Shown: positions 44,597-53,298, numbered from the stretch's first letter. The stretch is DNA of 64,000 nt from Bacillus sp. 03113 (GCF_006546985.1 NZ_VATK01000013.1:1-64000); one strand, 5' to 3'. Numbers and translations are program-made. The notes: generated from the sequence alone by a model not told the origin.

Positions 44597-44871
44597 GTGA
44601 AACTTCATCAGTGGGGGTTTTCCGACGTACACGAAGTACTAGTGCAGACAATGCGACAGGACGTCACGCTTTTGTCTGCTCATCCCCCACTGATTGTTAG
44701 TTGAACCAATCACGCTCATACATTCCACTTCCTATGGCATTCGCCTGACTAGGACGTCCTGTCCGTCGTCGGGTTTTTTAGGCAGTTAACCCCCACTTAG
44801 GAATGTTCGTTTACACTTATTCCCTTGAGGTGGGGTCTTACTGCCCGTTAATGCGGGATAAATTTTTATCC
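44597..44871 (+). repeat. structured non-coding element, copy 2 (IS200/IS605-end-like?)
   Basis: Starts GTGAAACTTCATCAGTGGGG one base after the LysE stop and matches the inverted copy at 23500-23709. Stems: ATCAGTGGGGG with CCCCCACTGAT enclosing ~65 bases, a GGCAGTTAACCCCCAC hairpin closed by GTGGGGTCTTACTGCC, and a terminal GGGATAAA/TTTATCCC. It has a ~60-base segment absent from copy 1. With ~100 further AT-rich bases it fills the 380-base gap to the nitroreductase; no gene is seen. Confidence 0.75.
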
Positions 44872-44975
44872 CCTACTTTTTGTAAGTGGGGGATTTTTAG
44901 GAGAGAGAACATTAACTAAAATACGTGTGCTATTATACAAATAGTTAATTGGCAATATAAAAATATTATTCCCTT

Positions 44976-45656
44976 TTAATCAATCCACTCAACCACTTGT
45001 TCCATTTCTTGTCTTGTTTTTGGGCGAGGTTCTATCACACGATAGCCGAAAGCAACCATACAAGAAATGCCGAAGTTTCCTTTCAATATCCCTTCTTCTT
45101 TTAATATTTCCTCTACTTTATCTTTATCAAACCCTTCAATTGGGCAAGAATCAATTCCGATTTGAGCAGCAGATGTCATCATATTTCCTAGTGCGATATA
45201 CGTTTGTCGGCAAGCCCATTCAAAGGCTACTCTGTCACTTTCTAAAACGTTAAAATCTTTTTCAAGGAATCCTTTATAAGCAGCAGTTTTCCCTTCAATG
45301 ACATTTGGTGGAAGCTGTTGAATATCATGCATGAAGTTTTGAATATAATTGGAATCGTGAATCATATCTGCTTTTGTTCTTGATAAAATAATAACAAAAT
45401 GACTTGCAGTTGGGAGTTGTTTTTGCGCACCCCAAGTAACAGGTAATAGTTTATTTCTTATCTCAGCATTTTGTAAAACAATAAATTTCCATGGCTCAAA
45501 CCCAAATGAACTAGGAGATAATCGGCCTGTTTCAAGAATAAATTGAAATTCTTTTTCACTTATTTTTTGATTAGGATCAAACTCCTTACATGCATGGCGG
45601 TATTGATAAGCTTCTATAATTTGATTCATCAAGCATTCTTTTTCAACTGTTTTCAT
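44976..45656 (-). CDS. nitroreductase family NAD(P)H-dependent oxidoreductase
   Basis: 226 residues, FMN-dependent nitroreductase fold: YRHACKEFDP at the FMN phosphate site, SPSSFGFEPWKFIV, and the late EGFDKDKVEE and MVAFGYR motifs. It resembles YfkO/NfsB-type enzymes that reduce nitro compounds or quinones. A GGATGG ribosome site precedes the start. It is divergent from an HxlR regulator, which often controls such genes and is the likely regulator. Confidence 0.88.
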   Translation of the reverse strand: MKTVEKECLMNQIIEAYQYRHACKEFDPNQKISEKEFQFILETGRLSPSSFGFEPWKFIVLQNAEIRNKLLPVTWGAQKQLPTASHFVIILSRTKADMIHDSNYIQNFMHDIQQLPPNVIEGKTAAYKGFLEKDFNVLESDRVAFEWACRQTYIALGNMMTSAAQIGIDSCPIEGFDKDKVEEILKEEGILKGNFGISCMVAFGYRVIEPRPKTRQEMEQVVEWID

Positions 45657-45717
45657 AAAGAAACACCATCCTTTTGCAATAATATTAGAATTTAAATCTT
45701 TGAAGTTAAATTACTGT

Positions 45718-45864
45718 CTAGCTTCAACGCCTATCGACTATCGTACTTCAAGCCTTTTCCCTACGATAAGTCAACATCGAATCGCTAAGCTCTCCGTGTT
45801 TCCTTTATCTCAGTCAAAGTCCCTCCAGTCCGTACGTCGATGACCAAGGCGTTTACGCTTTTCT
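45718..45864 (-). repeat. dispersed intergenic repeat, GC-richer family, copy 1
   Basis: On the minus strand it begins AGAAAAGCGTAAACGCCTTGG and ends with AGGCGTTGAAGCTAGA; its edges can pair (GGCGTT with AACGCC). It resembles the element at 58190 at its start and in the ACGTACGG/GTACGTCGG core. It fills about half of the 329-base gap between the nitroreductase and hxlR genes; the rest is AT-rich promoter sequence. Confidence 0.6.
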
Positions 45865-45985
45865 AATTAGTATTGCTCCATTGAAGCAATTGTTGTAAGT
45901 TTATTTTATAAGCATAATACAATTATTTAAAGTACGCACATAAATGTTGTATAGTATCATTTTTTATACTAATGGAGGTGGGGAA

Positions 45986-46360
45986 ATGAGAGATCGAAAA
46001 AGCGGTTATGGAACATGTGCAAATGGCGGTAAGTATTCTTGCCCAGTTGAAGCGACATTAGATGTAATCGGTGGGAAATGGAAGGGTGTCATTCTATTTC
46101 ACTTATTAGATGGAACAAAGCGATTTAACGAATTACGGAGACTTTTACCGGGGATTACACAAAGAATGCTAACACTTCAATTACGAGAATTAGAGAATGA
46201 CGGAATTGTTTATCGCGAGGTATATAAAGAGGTTCCTCCAAAAGTAGAGTACTCTTTAACTGAATTTGGCTGTACTTTAACTCCTATTATTCTAAAGATG
46301 AGAGAATGGGGAATTGAGTATTCGAAGCGAATTTCACATGTAAGAGAAAATGAGATGTAA
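45986..46360 (+). CDS. HxlR family transcriptional regulator
   Basis: About 124 residues with the HxlR winged helix: [48 protein letters not shown] and the wing [13 protein letters not shown]. HxlR proteins sense aldehydes, quinones or other electrophiles in known cases, often through a cysteine near the N terminus; C in YSCPVEA occupies that place. The ATG at 45986 fits GGAGGTGGGG. Likely regulator of the divergent nitroreductase. Confidence 0.88.
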   Translation: MRDRKSGYGTCANGGKYSCPVEATLDVIGGKWKGVILFHLLDGTKRFNELRRLLPGITQRMLTLQLRELENDGIVYREVYKEVPPKVEYSLTEFGCTLTPIILKMREWGIEYSKRISHVRENEM

Positions 46361-46409
46361 GGGTTTAATTTGATAAAAATCACACTAATAGATAAATTCG
46401 ATTTTTGAG

Positions 46410-46453
46410 AATCCCTCTATGAAGTTTATTTGTTAAATTTAATAGAGGGATTT
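46410..46453. terminator. bidirectional terminator
   Basis: AATCCCTCTAT pairs with ATAGAGGGATT (11 bp) between two convergent hxlR genes. Confidence 0.8.
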
Positions 46454-46476
46454 ATTGTTAAATTCTTATCGGATTG

Positions 46477-46830
46477 TTAAGCTTCTTGCTTTTCTGATTC
46501 TGTTAAACTTAACCCAAATTTCTTCAATTCAATTAATATATTCTCTAATTCTTTTCCTTTGTCCGTCAAGGTGTATTCTACTCTTGGAGGGATTTCTGGA
46601 TAGACAATGCGATTAATAAGCCCACTTTTTTCAAGTTCTTTTAGACGTAAAGAAAGAGTTTTGGGACTAATCCCTTTTAATGATTTTAATAAATCGCTAA
46701 ATCGTAAAGTTCCATCTATCATGAGATCTCTTAGGATAAGAAAAGTCCATTTGCTTCCAATCACATCTAAAGCTTTACCAATTGGACAATCACTGTCTGG
46801 CATACCTCGTTCAAGTTTCATTTCCTCCAA
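46477..46830 (-). CDS. HxlR family transcriptional regulator
   Basis: 117 residues, same family as the previous regulator but on the opposite strand: DCPIGKALDVIGSKWTFLILRDLM, RFSDLLKSLKGISPKTLSLRLKELE and PPRVEYTLTDKG. The conserved cysteine is present near the N terminus. The TTG start at 46830 is spaced correctly from GGAGGATGAG; the ATG at 46821 sits too close to its GGAGG. Divergent from the SDR/quinone-reductase pair, which it probably controls. Confidence 0.86.
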   Translation of the reverse strand: MEEMKLERGMPDSDCPIGKALDVIGSKWTFLILRDLMIDGTLRFSDLLKSLKGISPKTLSLRLKELEKSGLINRIVYPEIPPRVEYTLTDKGKELENILIELKKFGLSLTESEKQEA

Positions 46831-47001
46831 TTATTCTCATCCTCCAATAAAATATTAAATAAATTCTATCGTATGAAGCTTTATTTAGCAAATTAGTTTC
46901 CTTAAAGAAAGTCACTTTAAAATTTATCACTACTTCCATAAGTATATTTACATGTTTATGATGAGGATATGAAAAATCTATTTCTTAGGAGTGATTTGAA
47001 A

Positions 47002-47718
47002 ATGTCTTTAGAAGGAAAAAAAGTGATTATTATCGGGGGAAGCTCAGGTATTGGATTATCTGCAGCTGAACTAGCTTTACAAAAAGGAGCGGAAGTAACA
47101 ATAGTAAGCAGATCTACGAAAAAGTTAGAGCAAGCAGCACAAACCTTACAAGGTAAAGTGCAAATATACTCATTAGACTTTACAAATGAAGAAGAAGTGA
47201 AAGCCTTCTTTGCTCATATAGAAAGTGTTGATCACCTAGTTGTAACAGCAGCTGTCACTTTTGGAGGATCTTTTTTACAAACCGAAACGAAAAAAGTAAG
47301 AGAACTGTTTGAAAATAAATTTTGGGGTCAGTATTATGCAGCGAAATATGGTGCAGAAAAATTAGCACAAGATGGATCCATTACCTTGTTCTCAGGTGTT
47401 GTTGCCTATAAATCAATGATTGGTTCTGCAGCATTAGGAGCTGTCAATGCTGCAATCTCAAACTTAGGCAAAACACTTGCTCTTGAGCTAGCACCGAAAC
47501 GAGTAAACGTCGTATCACCTGGTATTATTGATACTCCTTCAAGAAGCAAAATGGATCCAGAAAGTAGAGAAAGCTTTTACTCCTCGATTAAAGAAAAGCT
47601 TCCAGTTAAGAAGGTTGGACAGTCTGAAGATGTTGCAAAAGGTGTCTTGTACTTAATAGAAAATGAGTTTACAACAGGTACGGTTCTCCATGTTGAAGGC
47701 GGACATATTTTAATCTAA
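47002..47718 (+). CDS. short-chain dehydrogenase/reductase
   Basis: About 238 residues. The Rossmann motif is GGSSGIGLSAAELA. The usual YxxxK catalytic motif is not obvious: the expected region reads FSGVVAYKSMIGSAALGAVNAAISNLGKTL, so the Tyr-x-x-x-Lys spacing seems altered to an A-x-x-x-A type, as in some atypical SDRs. The ATG at 47002 has TAGGAGTGATTTG upstream; an in-frame ATG at 46969 precedes that site. Paired with the flavodoxin-fold reductase 14 bases downstream. Confidence 0.83.
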   Translation: MSLEGKKVIIIGGSSGIGLSAAELALQKGAEVTIVSRSTKKLEQAAQTLQGKVQIYSLDFTNEEEVKAFFAHIESVDHLVVTAAVTFGGSFLQTETKKVRELFENKFWGQYYAAKYGAEKLAQDGSITLFSGVVAYKSMIGSAALGAVNAAISNLGKTLALELAPKRVNVVSPGIIDTPSRSKMDPESRESFYSSIKEKLPVKKVGQSEDVAKGVLYLIENEFTTGTVLHVEGGHILI

Positions 47719-47732
47719 AGGAGCGGGGGCAA

Positions 47733-48287
47733 ATGAAGAATATTTTAATCATAAATGGACATCAAAAATACCAAAGTGCAAGAGGAATATTAAATCAAAC
47801 GATTATGGATGAAATGATCCATCTATTAAGTGAAAACTATGAAATTAAAACAACCATTATTCAAGAAGGATATGAAATAGAAGAAGAAAAACAAAAATTC
47901 AAATGGGCAGATGTGGTCATATTTCAAACACCTATTTTTTGGTTTAGCGTACCGGGGCTATTAAAAACGTATATGGATGAAGTATATGCCTACGGCTTAT
48001 TTTTTGAAGGTTCAAAAGAGTATGGAAGAGGCGGATTGTTTAAGGATAAGAAATATATGTTTTCTGTTACATGGAATGCTCCAGAAAATGCTTTTAATGA
48101 TCCATTACAATTTTTTGAAGGTAAGAGCTTGGATGAAGTGATTTTACATTTGCATAAAATCCATGAATTCATAGGAATGAAACCTTTAAAAAGCTTTGCA
48201 TGCTATGATGTCATAACAAATCCAAATATAGAGCAGTTCAAAGCGAACCTTCAACAGCATTTAAATGAATTATTTGAATTATCATAA
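47733..48287 (+). CDS. NAD(P)H-dependent oxidoreductase, MdaB/KefF-like flavodoxin fold
   Basis: 184 residues. The flavin-binding start is NILIINGHQKYQSARGILN and the conserved middle is VVIFQTPIFWFSVPGLLKTYMDEV, as in MdaB quinone reductases. These two-electron quinone reductases avoid semiquinone radicals. The ribosome site is AAAGGAGCGGGGG. With the SDR and HxlR regulator it forms a plausible electrophile-response unit, related in theme to the mhq cluster. Confidence 0.87.
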   Translation: MKNILIINGHQKYQSARGILNQTIMDEMIHLLSENYEIKTTIIQEGYEIEEEKQKFKWADVVIFQTPIFWFSVPGLLKTYMDEVYAYGLFFEGSKEYGRGGLFKDKKYMFSVTWNAPENAFNDPLQFFEGKSLDEVILHLHKIHEFIGMKPLKSFACYDVITNPNIEQFKANLQQHLNELFELS

Positions 48288-48289
48288 GT

Positions 48290-48334
48290 AAAATATTAGC
48301 CTGGGCCTTATGAGATGACCCAGGCTTATATTTT
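48290..48334. terminator. bidirectional terminator
   Basis: AAAATATTAGCCTGGG pairs with CCCAGGCTTATATTTT (one mismatch) between the convergent reductase and germination operon; the right arm overlaps the last codons of the third gerB gene. Confidence 0.88.
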
Positions 48335-49429
48335 AAGTAGAACTTTTTTTTTATTAATTCGTTTTCTTATAAGCATTACGACAAATAAAAGAAGAGGAAG
48401 AATTAGCATAAAAGTGCGATTAACAAATTTATCCCCAATAATAATTCCTAACCATATATGTGTAATCCAGTTTGGTTCTAAAAAACAAGCAGCGTAGATA
48501 ATGGCTCCAACTGGAATTGCAAGCTTTCGGTAATCTTTTTTAAAAATTGACTCCAATCCCAATACAGCAGCTAAATACCATAACGTCGCTTTTATATAAA
48601 GACCTGCAAAAATAAGGAGAATAACCAAAGCATCAAAACGCTCGAATACATCTGCAATTTGAATAATTCTTACAGATGATAGCATAGGGATATTGCTTAT
48701 CCTCGAATAGGTAGTTCCAAGAATGGCCAAATTGAATAACGAATGTAACATCATTAGTATCCCGCTTGTAAAATAAGCATAAATAGATGTTTTAATCATT
48801 TTTTCTTCCTCATTTAAATTTGACCAAAACATTAGAAAAAGGACCATATGACCGAAAGGAAAAAAGAATGGATCAGGGAAAGATTTTTTTACTACAAATA
48901 TAAAGCCATTTTCGAGTATGGGAAGAAGATTATCAAAATGGACAATACCTGAGCAAATGTACAAGACAAATAATAACAGATGGAAAAACAGTACTCCAGG
49001 AAGAATAAACTCTCCAATTCGAAAAACAACCTCGGTTCCTTTACAAATTGCATAAAGAGACAATAAAACCATAATAATCATTACAATAGCGATCGGTGTT
49101 TGCGGCAAAAAAGTCATTAAGGTCAATTCCCCAAAATCTCGAAAGTTGCGCATAGATTCATACATAAAATAAAGGGAGTAGAGAATGACAAAAACGTATC
49201 CAAAAAAGGGCCCGAAATAGTGAAGAAACATTTGAACGAGATTTTTATCGGGCTCTTGTTTTTGAATAAACAAAAACAGCCATAAAAGAATTAGGGATGA
49301 TAACATGCCAATGATGACGGCAATCCAAGCATCCTGCTTTGCCTCAATCCCTAATTCAAATAAAGTAGAGCTTCCGATTATAAATAGAATGATCATAGCA
49401 AAGAGTTGATAAACGTTTATTTTTTCCAA
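48326..49429 (-). CDS. spore germination receptor B subunit (GerAB family), third copy
   Basis: A 367-residue membrane protein with about ten hydrophobic segments, APC-related GerAB/YndE family, the ligand-sensing part of germinant receptors in the spore inner membrane. It is highly similar to the two upstream copies throughout (shared LPQTPIAIVM, GEFILPGVLFFHLLLFVLYI, ISNI.LLSSVRIIQIADVFERFDALVILL). Conspicuous difference: GHMVLF and FWSNLNEEEK where the others have GQMV and FWSYLNEQEK. TTG start with GAAGGAATG. Last gene of the A-C-B-B-B operon. Confidence 0.93.
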   Translation of the reverse strand: MEKINVYQLFAMIILFIIGSSTLFELGIEAKQDAWIAVIIGMLSSLILLWLFLFIQKQEPDKNLVQMFLHYFGPFFGYVFVILYSLYFMYESMRNFRDFGELTLMTFLPQTPIAIVMIIMVLLSLYAICKGTEVVFRIGEFILPGVLFFHLLLFVLYICSGIVHFDNLLPILENGFIFVVKKSFPDPFFFPFGHMVLFLMFWSNLNEEEKMIKTSIYAYFTSGILMMLHSLFNLAILGTTYSRISNIPMLSSVRIIQIADVFERFDALVILLIFAGLYIKATLWYLAAVLGLESIFKKDYRKLAIPVGAIIYAACFLEPNWITHIWLGIIIGDKFVNRTFMLILPLLLFVVMLIRKRINKKKVLLKI

Positions 49430-49474
49430 GTTAAATCATTCCTTCTACCTGAGATGAGTTCGTTAAAAATGATT

Positions 49475-49519
49475 CTATGGTGTTAAAGCATTCTTTCACT
49501 ATACCTTTCAATGAATTTC
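49475..49519 (-). pseudogene. second, strongly decayed remnant of the gerC 3' end
   Basis: The short match (TCTATGG, ATTC.TTCA.TA.ACCT and TTC.AT.AATTTC in order, with an internal deletion) resembles the gerC terminus at 52018-52075 and the clearer remnant at 50699. It lies in the 115-base spacer between the second and third B genes. Weak taken alone; its position supports it. Confidence 0.45.
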
Positions 49520-49544
49520 CTTATTGAGGGAAAAATAATTTTTT

Positions 49545-50654
49545 CTAATACTTAGCTATTGGATCTTTTTTCTTAGTAAGACCTTTTCTTACAAGTATGA
49601 CAAAAAATAAAAGGAGAGGCAGAATTATGATAAAAATAGGATTTACATAGTATTTATTTGCAATGATATCTCCTATCCACAAATGAGTAACCCAGTTTGG
49701 TTCTAAAAAACAAGCACCATATAAGATAATTCCGACAGGGAATGCAAGCTTACGGTAATCTTTTTTTAGAATTTGCCCTAATCCTAATACAGCAGCTAAA
49801 TACCATAATGTTGCTTTTATAAAAAGGCCTGCAAAAATTAGGAGAATAACTAAAGCATCAAACCGTTCGAACACATCTGCAATTTGAATAATCCTTACAG
49901 ATGATAGCAGAGCTATATTGCTTATTTTCGTATAGGTTGTTCCAAGTATAACTACATTGAATAACGAATGTAACATTATTAATATTCCACTTGTCAAATA
50001 AGCATAAAGAGATGTTTTAATCAATTTCTCTTGCTCATTTAAGTATGACCAAAACATCAGAAATATGACCATTTGTCCAAATGGAAAATATATAGGTTCA
50101 GGGTAAGTTTTTTTTACGACAGGCAATAAACCATTTTCAAGGATAGGGAGGAGGTTATCAAAATGGACAATATCTGAACAAATGTACAAGACAAACAATA
50201 ACAGATGGAAAAACAGTACTCCAGGCAGAATAAATTCTCCAATGCGAAAAACGACCTCGATCCCTTTATAAATAGCATAAAGAGATAGTACGACCATGAT
50301 GAGCATAACAATAGCAATTGGTGTTTGCGGCAAAAAAGTCATTAATGTTAATTCCCCAAAATCTCGAATGTTTCGCATAGATTCATACATAAAATAAAGC
50401 GAATAAAGTATAACCAAAAGGCTGCCAAAAAGGGATCCGAAATAGTGGACAAATATTTGACTGATATTTTTATCGGGCTCTTGTTTTTGAATTGATAAAA
50501 ATAACAATAAAAGAACTAGTGATGCTAACATACCAATAATGACGGCAATCCAAGCATCCTGCTTGGCATCAATCCCTAATTCAAATAAAGTAGAGCTTCC
50601 GATCAAAAATAAAATGATCATGGCAAAGAGTTGATACTTATTTATTTTTTCCAA
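49545..50654 (-). CDS. spore germination receptor B subunit (GerAB family), second copy
   Basis: 369 residues, ten-helix GerAB permease-like protein. It is the most divergent of the three copies in the fifth loop (ENGLLPVVKKTYPEPIYF versus ENGFIFVVKKSFPDPFFF in the others) and in the C-terminal helix, which suggests a different ligand preference. TTG start with AAAGGAATG, the same leader as copy 1. The spacer upstream carries a gerC remnant. Confidence 0.93.
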   Translation of the reverse strand: MEKINKYQLFAMIILFLIGSSTLFELGIDAKQDAWIAVIIGMLASLVLLLLFLSIQKQEPDKNISQIFVHYFGSLFGSLLVILYSLYFMYESMRNIRDFGELTLMTFLPQTPIAIVMLIMVVLSLYAIYKGIEVVFRIGEFILPGVLFFHLLLFVLYICSDIVHFDNLLPILENGLLPVVKKTYPEPIYFPFGQMVIFLMFWSYLNEQEKLIKTSLYAYLTSGILIMLHSLFNVVILGTTYTKISNIALLSSVRIIQIADVFERFDALVILLIFAGLFIKATLWYLAAVLGLGQILKKDYRKLAFPVGIILYGACFLEPNWVTHLWIGDIIANKYYVNPIFIIILPLLLFFVILVRKGLTKKKDPIAKY

Positions 50655-50698
50655 ATCGAATCATTCCTTTTGTTGAGATCAATCCTTTTAGATAGCTT

Positions 50699-50893
50699 CT
50701 ATGGTTTTGCTGTTGCTTTACTAAACGATTCTTTTATTAAACCTGTTCGATTAATTTCTACATGGATGAAAACATTCATTTTGATCCTTGAAAAGGAACA
50801 ATCCCAATCCTTCTCTAGTTTTTTTTTATTTAAGGATCCTTTTTATGAAAAAGAGTCGCCAAAATCAACAAGACTTGTATTTAATTCTTTTGC
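50699..50893 (-). pseudogene. remnant of the 3' end of gerC between B genes 1 and 2
   Basis: This 195-base stretch matches the last ~200 bases of gerC (52021-52218) nearly base for base, e.g. CTTTACTAAACGATTC, TTAAACCTGTTCGATTAATT, CCCAATCCTTCTCTA and TTCTTTTGCTCGATTA. One extra T in the GACTCTTTTTCATAA segment shifts the frame and creates a stop. It has no start or body, so it is a non-functional leftover of a gerC-gerB duplication. Confidence 0.88.
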
Positions 50894-50897
50894 TCGA

Positions 50898-51977
50898 TTA
50901 CCCCCTTTTTCTTATAAGCATGACAATACATAAAAGAAGGGGAAATATGAGCATAAAAAGACGGCTAACATAGTATTTGTTTCCAACGATATTTCCTACC
51001 CATATATGTGTAACCCAGTTTGGTTCTAAAAAACAAGCAGCGTAGATTATAACGCCAACAGGAAATGCAAGCTTTCGGTAATCTTTTTTTAAAAGTTGCT
51101 GTAGTCCAAATACAGCAGCTAAATACCATAACGTCGCTTTTATAAAAAGACCTGCAAAAATAAGAAGAATAACCAAAGCATCAAAACGCTCGACTACATC
51201 TGCAATTTGAATAATCCTTACAGATGATAGCATAGGTATGTTGCTTATCTTTGCATAGGTCGTTCCAAGAATAGCCACATTGAATAAAGAATGCAGCATA
51301 ATTAATATTCCGCTTGTAAAATAAGCATAAATTGTTGTTTTGGTCATTTTCTCTTGCTCATTTAAATAGGACCAAAACATAAGAAAAAGGACCATTTGAC
51401 CGAAGGGAAAAAAGAATGGATCAGGGAAAGATTTTTTTACTACAAATATAAAGCCATTCTCGAGTATAGGGAGAAGATTGTCGAAATGGACAATGCGTGA
51501 ACAAATGTACAAGACAAATAATAACAGATGGAAAAAAAGCACTCCAGGAATGATAAATTCTCCAATTCGAAAAACAACTTCGATTCCTTTATAAATCGCA
51601 TAAAGAGATAATAAAAGCATAATAAGCATAACAATAGAGATCGGTGTTTGCGGCAAGAATGTCATTAAGGTCAATTCCCCAAAATCCCGAAAGTTGCGCA
51701 TAGATTCATACATGAAATAAAGTGAATAGAGAATGACCAAAAGGCTCCCAAAAAAGGGTCCAAAATAGTAGGTAAACATTTGAACGAGATTTTTATCGAG
51801 CTCTTTTTTTTGAATAAACAAAAATAGCGACAAAAGAATTAGGGATGATAACATTCCAATTATGACGACAATCCAAGCATCCTGCTTTGCCTCCATTCCT
51901 AATTGGAATAAAGTAGAGCTTCCGATTAAAAAGAGAATGATCATGGCAAAGAGTTGATACTTATTTATTTTCTCCAA
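50898..51977 (-). CDS. spore germination receptor B subunit (GerAB family), first copy
   Basis: About 359 residues, ten hydrophobic segments, GerAB family. The C terminus stops at MLIRKRG, while the other copies continue about ten residues (KINKKK-type tails). Its 3' end abuts the gerC remnant, so the tail was lost at the duplication junction. The TTG at 51977 gives MEKINKYQLF as in the other copies; an in-frame ATG three codons upstream overlaps the ribosome site AAAAGGA. Confidence 0.92.
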   Translation of the reverse strand: MEKINKYQLFAMIILFLIGSSTLFQLGMEAKQDAWIVVIIGMLSSLILLSLFLFIQKKELDKNLVQMFTYYFGPFFGSLLVILYSLYFMYESMRNFRDFGELTLMTFLPQTPISIVMLIMLLLSLYAIYKGIEVVFRIGEFIIPGVLFFHLLLFVLYICSRIVHFDNLLPILENGFIFVVKKSFPDPFFFPFGQMVLFLMFWSYLNEQEKMTKTTIYAYFTSGILIMLHSLFNVAILGTTYAKISNIPMLSSVRIIQIADVVERFDALVILLIFAGLFIKATLWYLAAVFGLQQLLKKDYRKLAFPVGVIIYAACFLEPNWVTHIWVGNIVGNKYYVSRLFMLIFPLLLCIVMLIRKRG

Positions 51978-52020
51978 ACGAATCATTCCTTTTATTGAGA
52001 TAATCGTATTAGAAATGTAT

Positions 52021-53220
52021 CTATGGTTTTGCTGCTTTACTAAACGATTCCTTCATTAAACCTGTTCGATTAATTTCTACATGAACTGAAACATTCATTT
52101 TTATCGTTGAAAAGGAATGATCCCAATCCTTCTCTAATTTTTTCCACTTTTGAGGATGCTTTTTATGAAAAGAATCGCCAAATCCTACGAGATCTGTATT
52201 CAATTCTTTTGCTCGATTAAACCCTCTTTCAACATCTTTAATAACTTCCTTCCGAATGTTTTTTTCCATCTTTTTAAGAGTTGTTGGATTACTGAAGTCC
52301 TCTTTGCATGCTGTTTCGGTTAAAGTTCCTTTTGCGTTTATTTCTACATCCATAAAAAGTTCTCCATTTCGAATATGAGGCTTTTTCTTTGTCGAACTTT
52401 TTTCAATCGTAAAGGATGAATTCTTTTTATTTTCGTTACATGTAAAATCAATTACAGCATTGTCAACGGAATCAGTAAGGAAAGAGATGCCAATGCTGTC
52501 TTCACGATGAATCCAGTCTTTAAGCTTTCCATCCTGAAATACTCCTAGTCCATCTACCTTTAATACAGCATCGCTTTTTGTTTCTCCAATAGCTTCCAAG
52601 TTCCGCTGCTTGTTTTCATTGCCAGACACAATAACTTCAGGCAGAAATGCATTTGTTGTTGGATTAAACTGGGCAGACGCAAATTCAATAAATTTAACTG
52701 GTTTCGTAATCGAAAGGATTGTTTTCTCACCTTCGAGAATTTGTTTAATAGCATTTCCCGGTATTTTTTCAACTGGAAGAAGAATTTCCAATAGATTTCG
52801 AACATTTTCTCTAGTTAATACGATATACATTGTTTCTCTGCTTTCTACATTACGTATTAAAAAATCCATTATTTGTTTAACTCCCTTTTTAGCTGCTCTT
52901 TCACTTAAAATAAGAACGCGATTATGAGAGAGAAAGAGCTTGCGTGGGGTTTCCCTGCTTGCATTAAGGTAAGCTTCATTTATAGTGGATCCTCTTGTTG
53001 AAAAAACAGTTATCGGCGCTTGAGCACCTGCTCCACCTGTTTGGGTCGCAATCGCCCCAGGAATGACCACTTGAAACGATGTTACCCATTCGTTGTTTTT
53101 ATCTATGTCTATAGCCGTTGCAATAACGATCCCGAAGCTATTCAATTCTTTCCGATTCCAGCAGCCGCTTAAAATCAAACTTATTGAAAGGACTATTATT
53201 AAAGTGATAGATCGTCTCAT
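52021..53220 (-). CDS. spore germination receptor C subunit, lipoprotein (GerAC family)
   Basis: A 399-residue Ger(x)C protein. The lipoprotein signal is SISLILSGCWNRKELN, with lipidated cysteine C20. The three-domain GerC body follows (FGIVIATAIDI, SRETPRKLFLSHNRVLILSE, late ETACKEDFSNP and VERGFNRAKELNTDLVGFGD). GerC is the inner-membrane-anchored partner needed for receptor assembly. The ribosome site is GAGAGGAAG. Gene order A-C-B matches GerK-type receptors. Confidence 0.94.
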   Translation of the reverse strand: MRRSITLIIVLSISLILSGCWNRKELNSFGIVIATAIDIDKNNEWVTSFQVVIPGAIATQTGGAGAQAPITVFSTRGSTINEAYLNASRETPRKLFLSHNRVLILSERAAKKGVKQIMDFLIRNVESRETMYIVLTRENVRNLLEILLPVEKIPGNAIKQILEGEKTILSITKPVKFIEFASAQFNPTTNAFLPEVIVSGNENKQRNLEAIGETKSDAVLKVDGLGVFQDGKLKDWIHREDSIGISFLTDSVDNAVIDFTCNENKKNSSFTIEKSSTKKKPHIRNGELFMDVEINAKGTLTETACKEDFSNPTTLKKMEKNIRKEVIKDVERGFNRAKELNTDLVGFGDSFHKKHPQKWKKLEKDWDHSFSTIKMNVSVHVEINRTGLMKESFSKAAKP

Positions 53221-53298
53221 AGCTTCCTCTCCTTATCTTTTCAGTCTTATCGTGTCCTGAAATGAAAGGATTATCCTGAAATAGAACACCGAATTCCT

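Noticed and set aside
44597-44871. Protein-coding fragment of a TnpB transposase
   Set aside because: All frames are interrupted and no TnpB zinc-finger or RuvC-like motif is visible; only the non-coding end structure is supported.
48326-51986. Three B genes as an assembly duplication artefact
   Set aside because: The copies differ throughout in sequence and have different spacers, so they are real paralogues.
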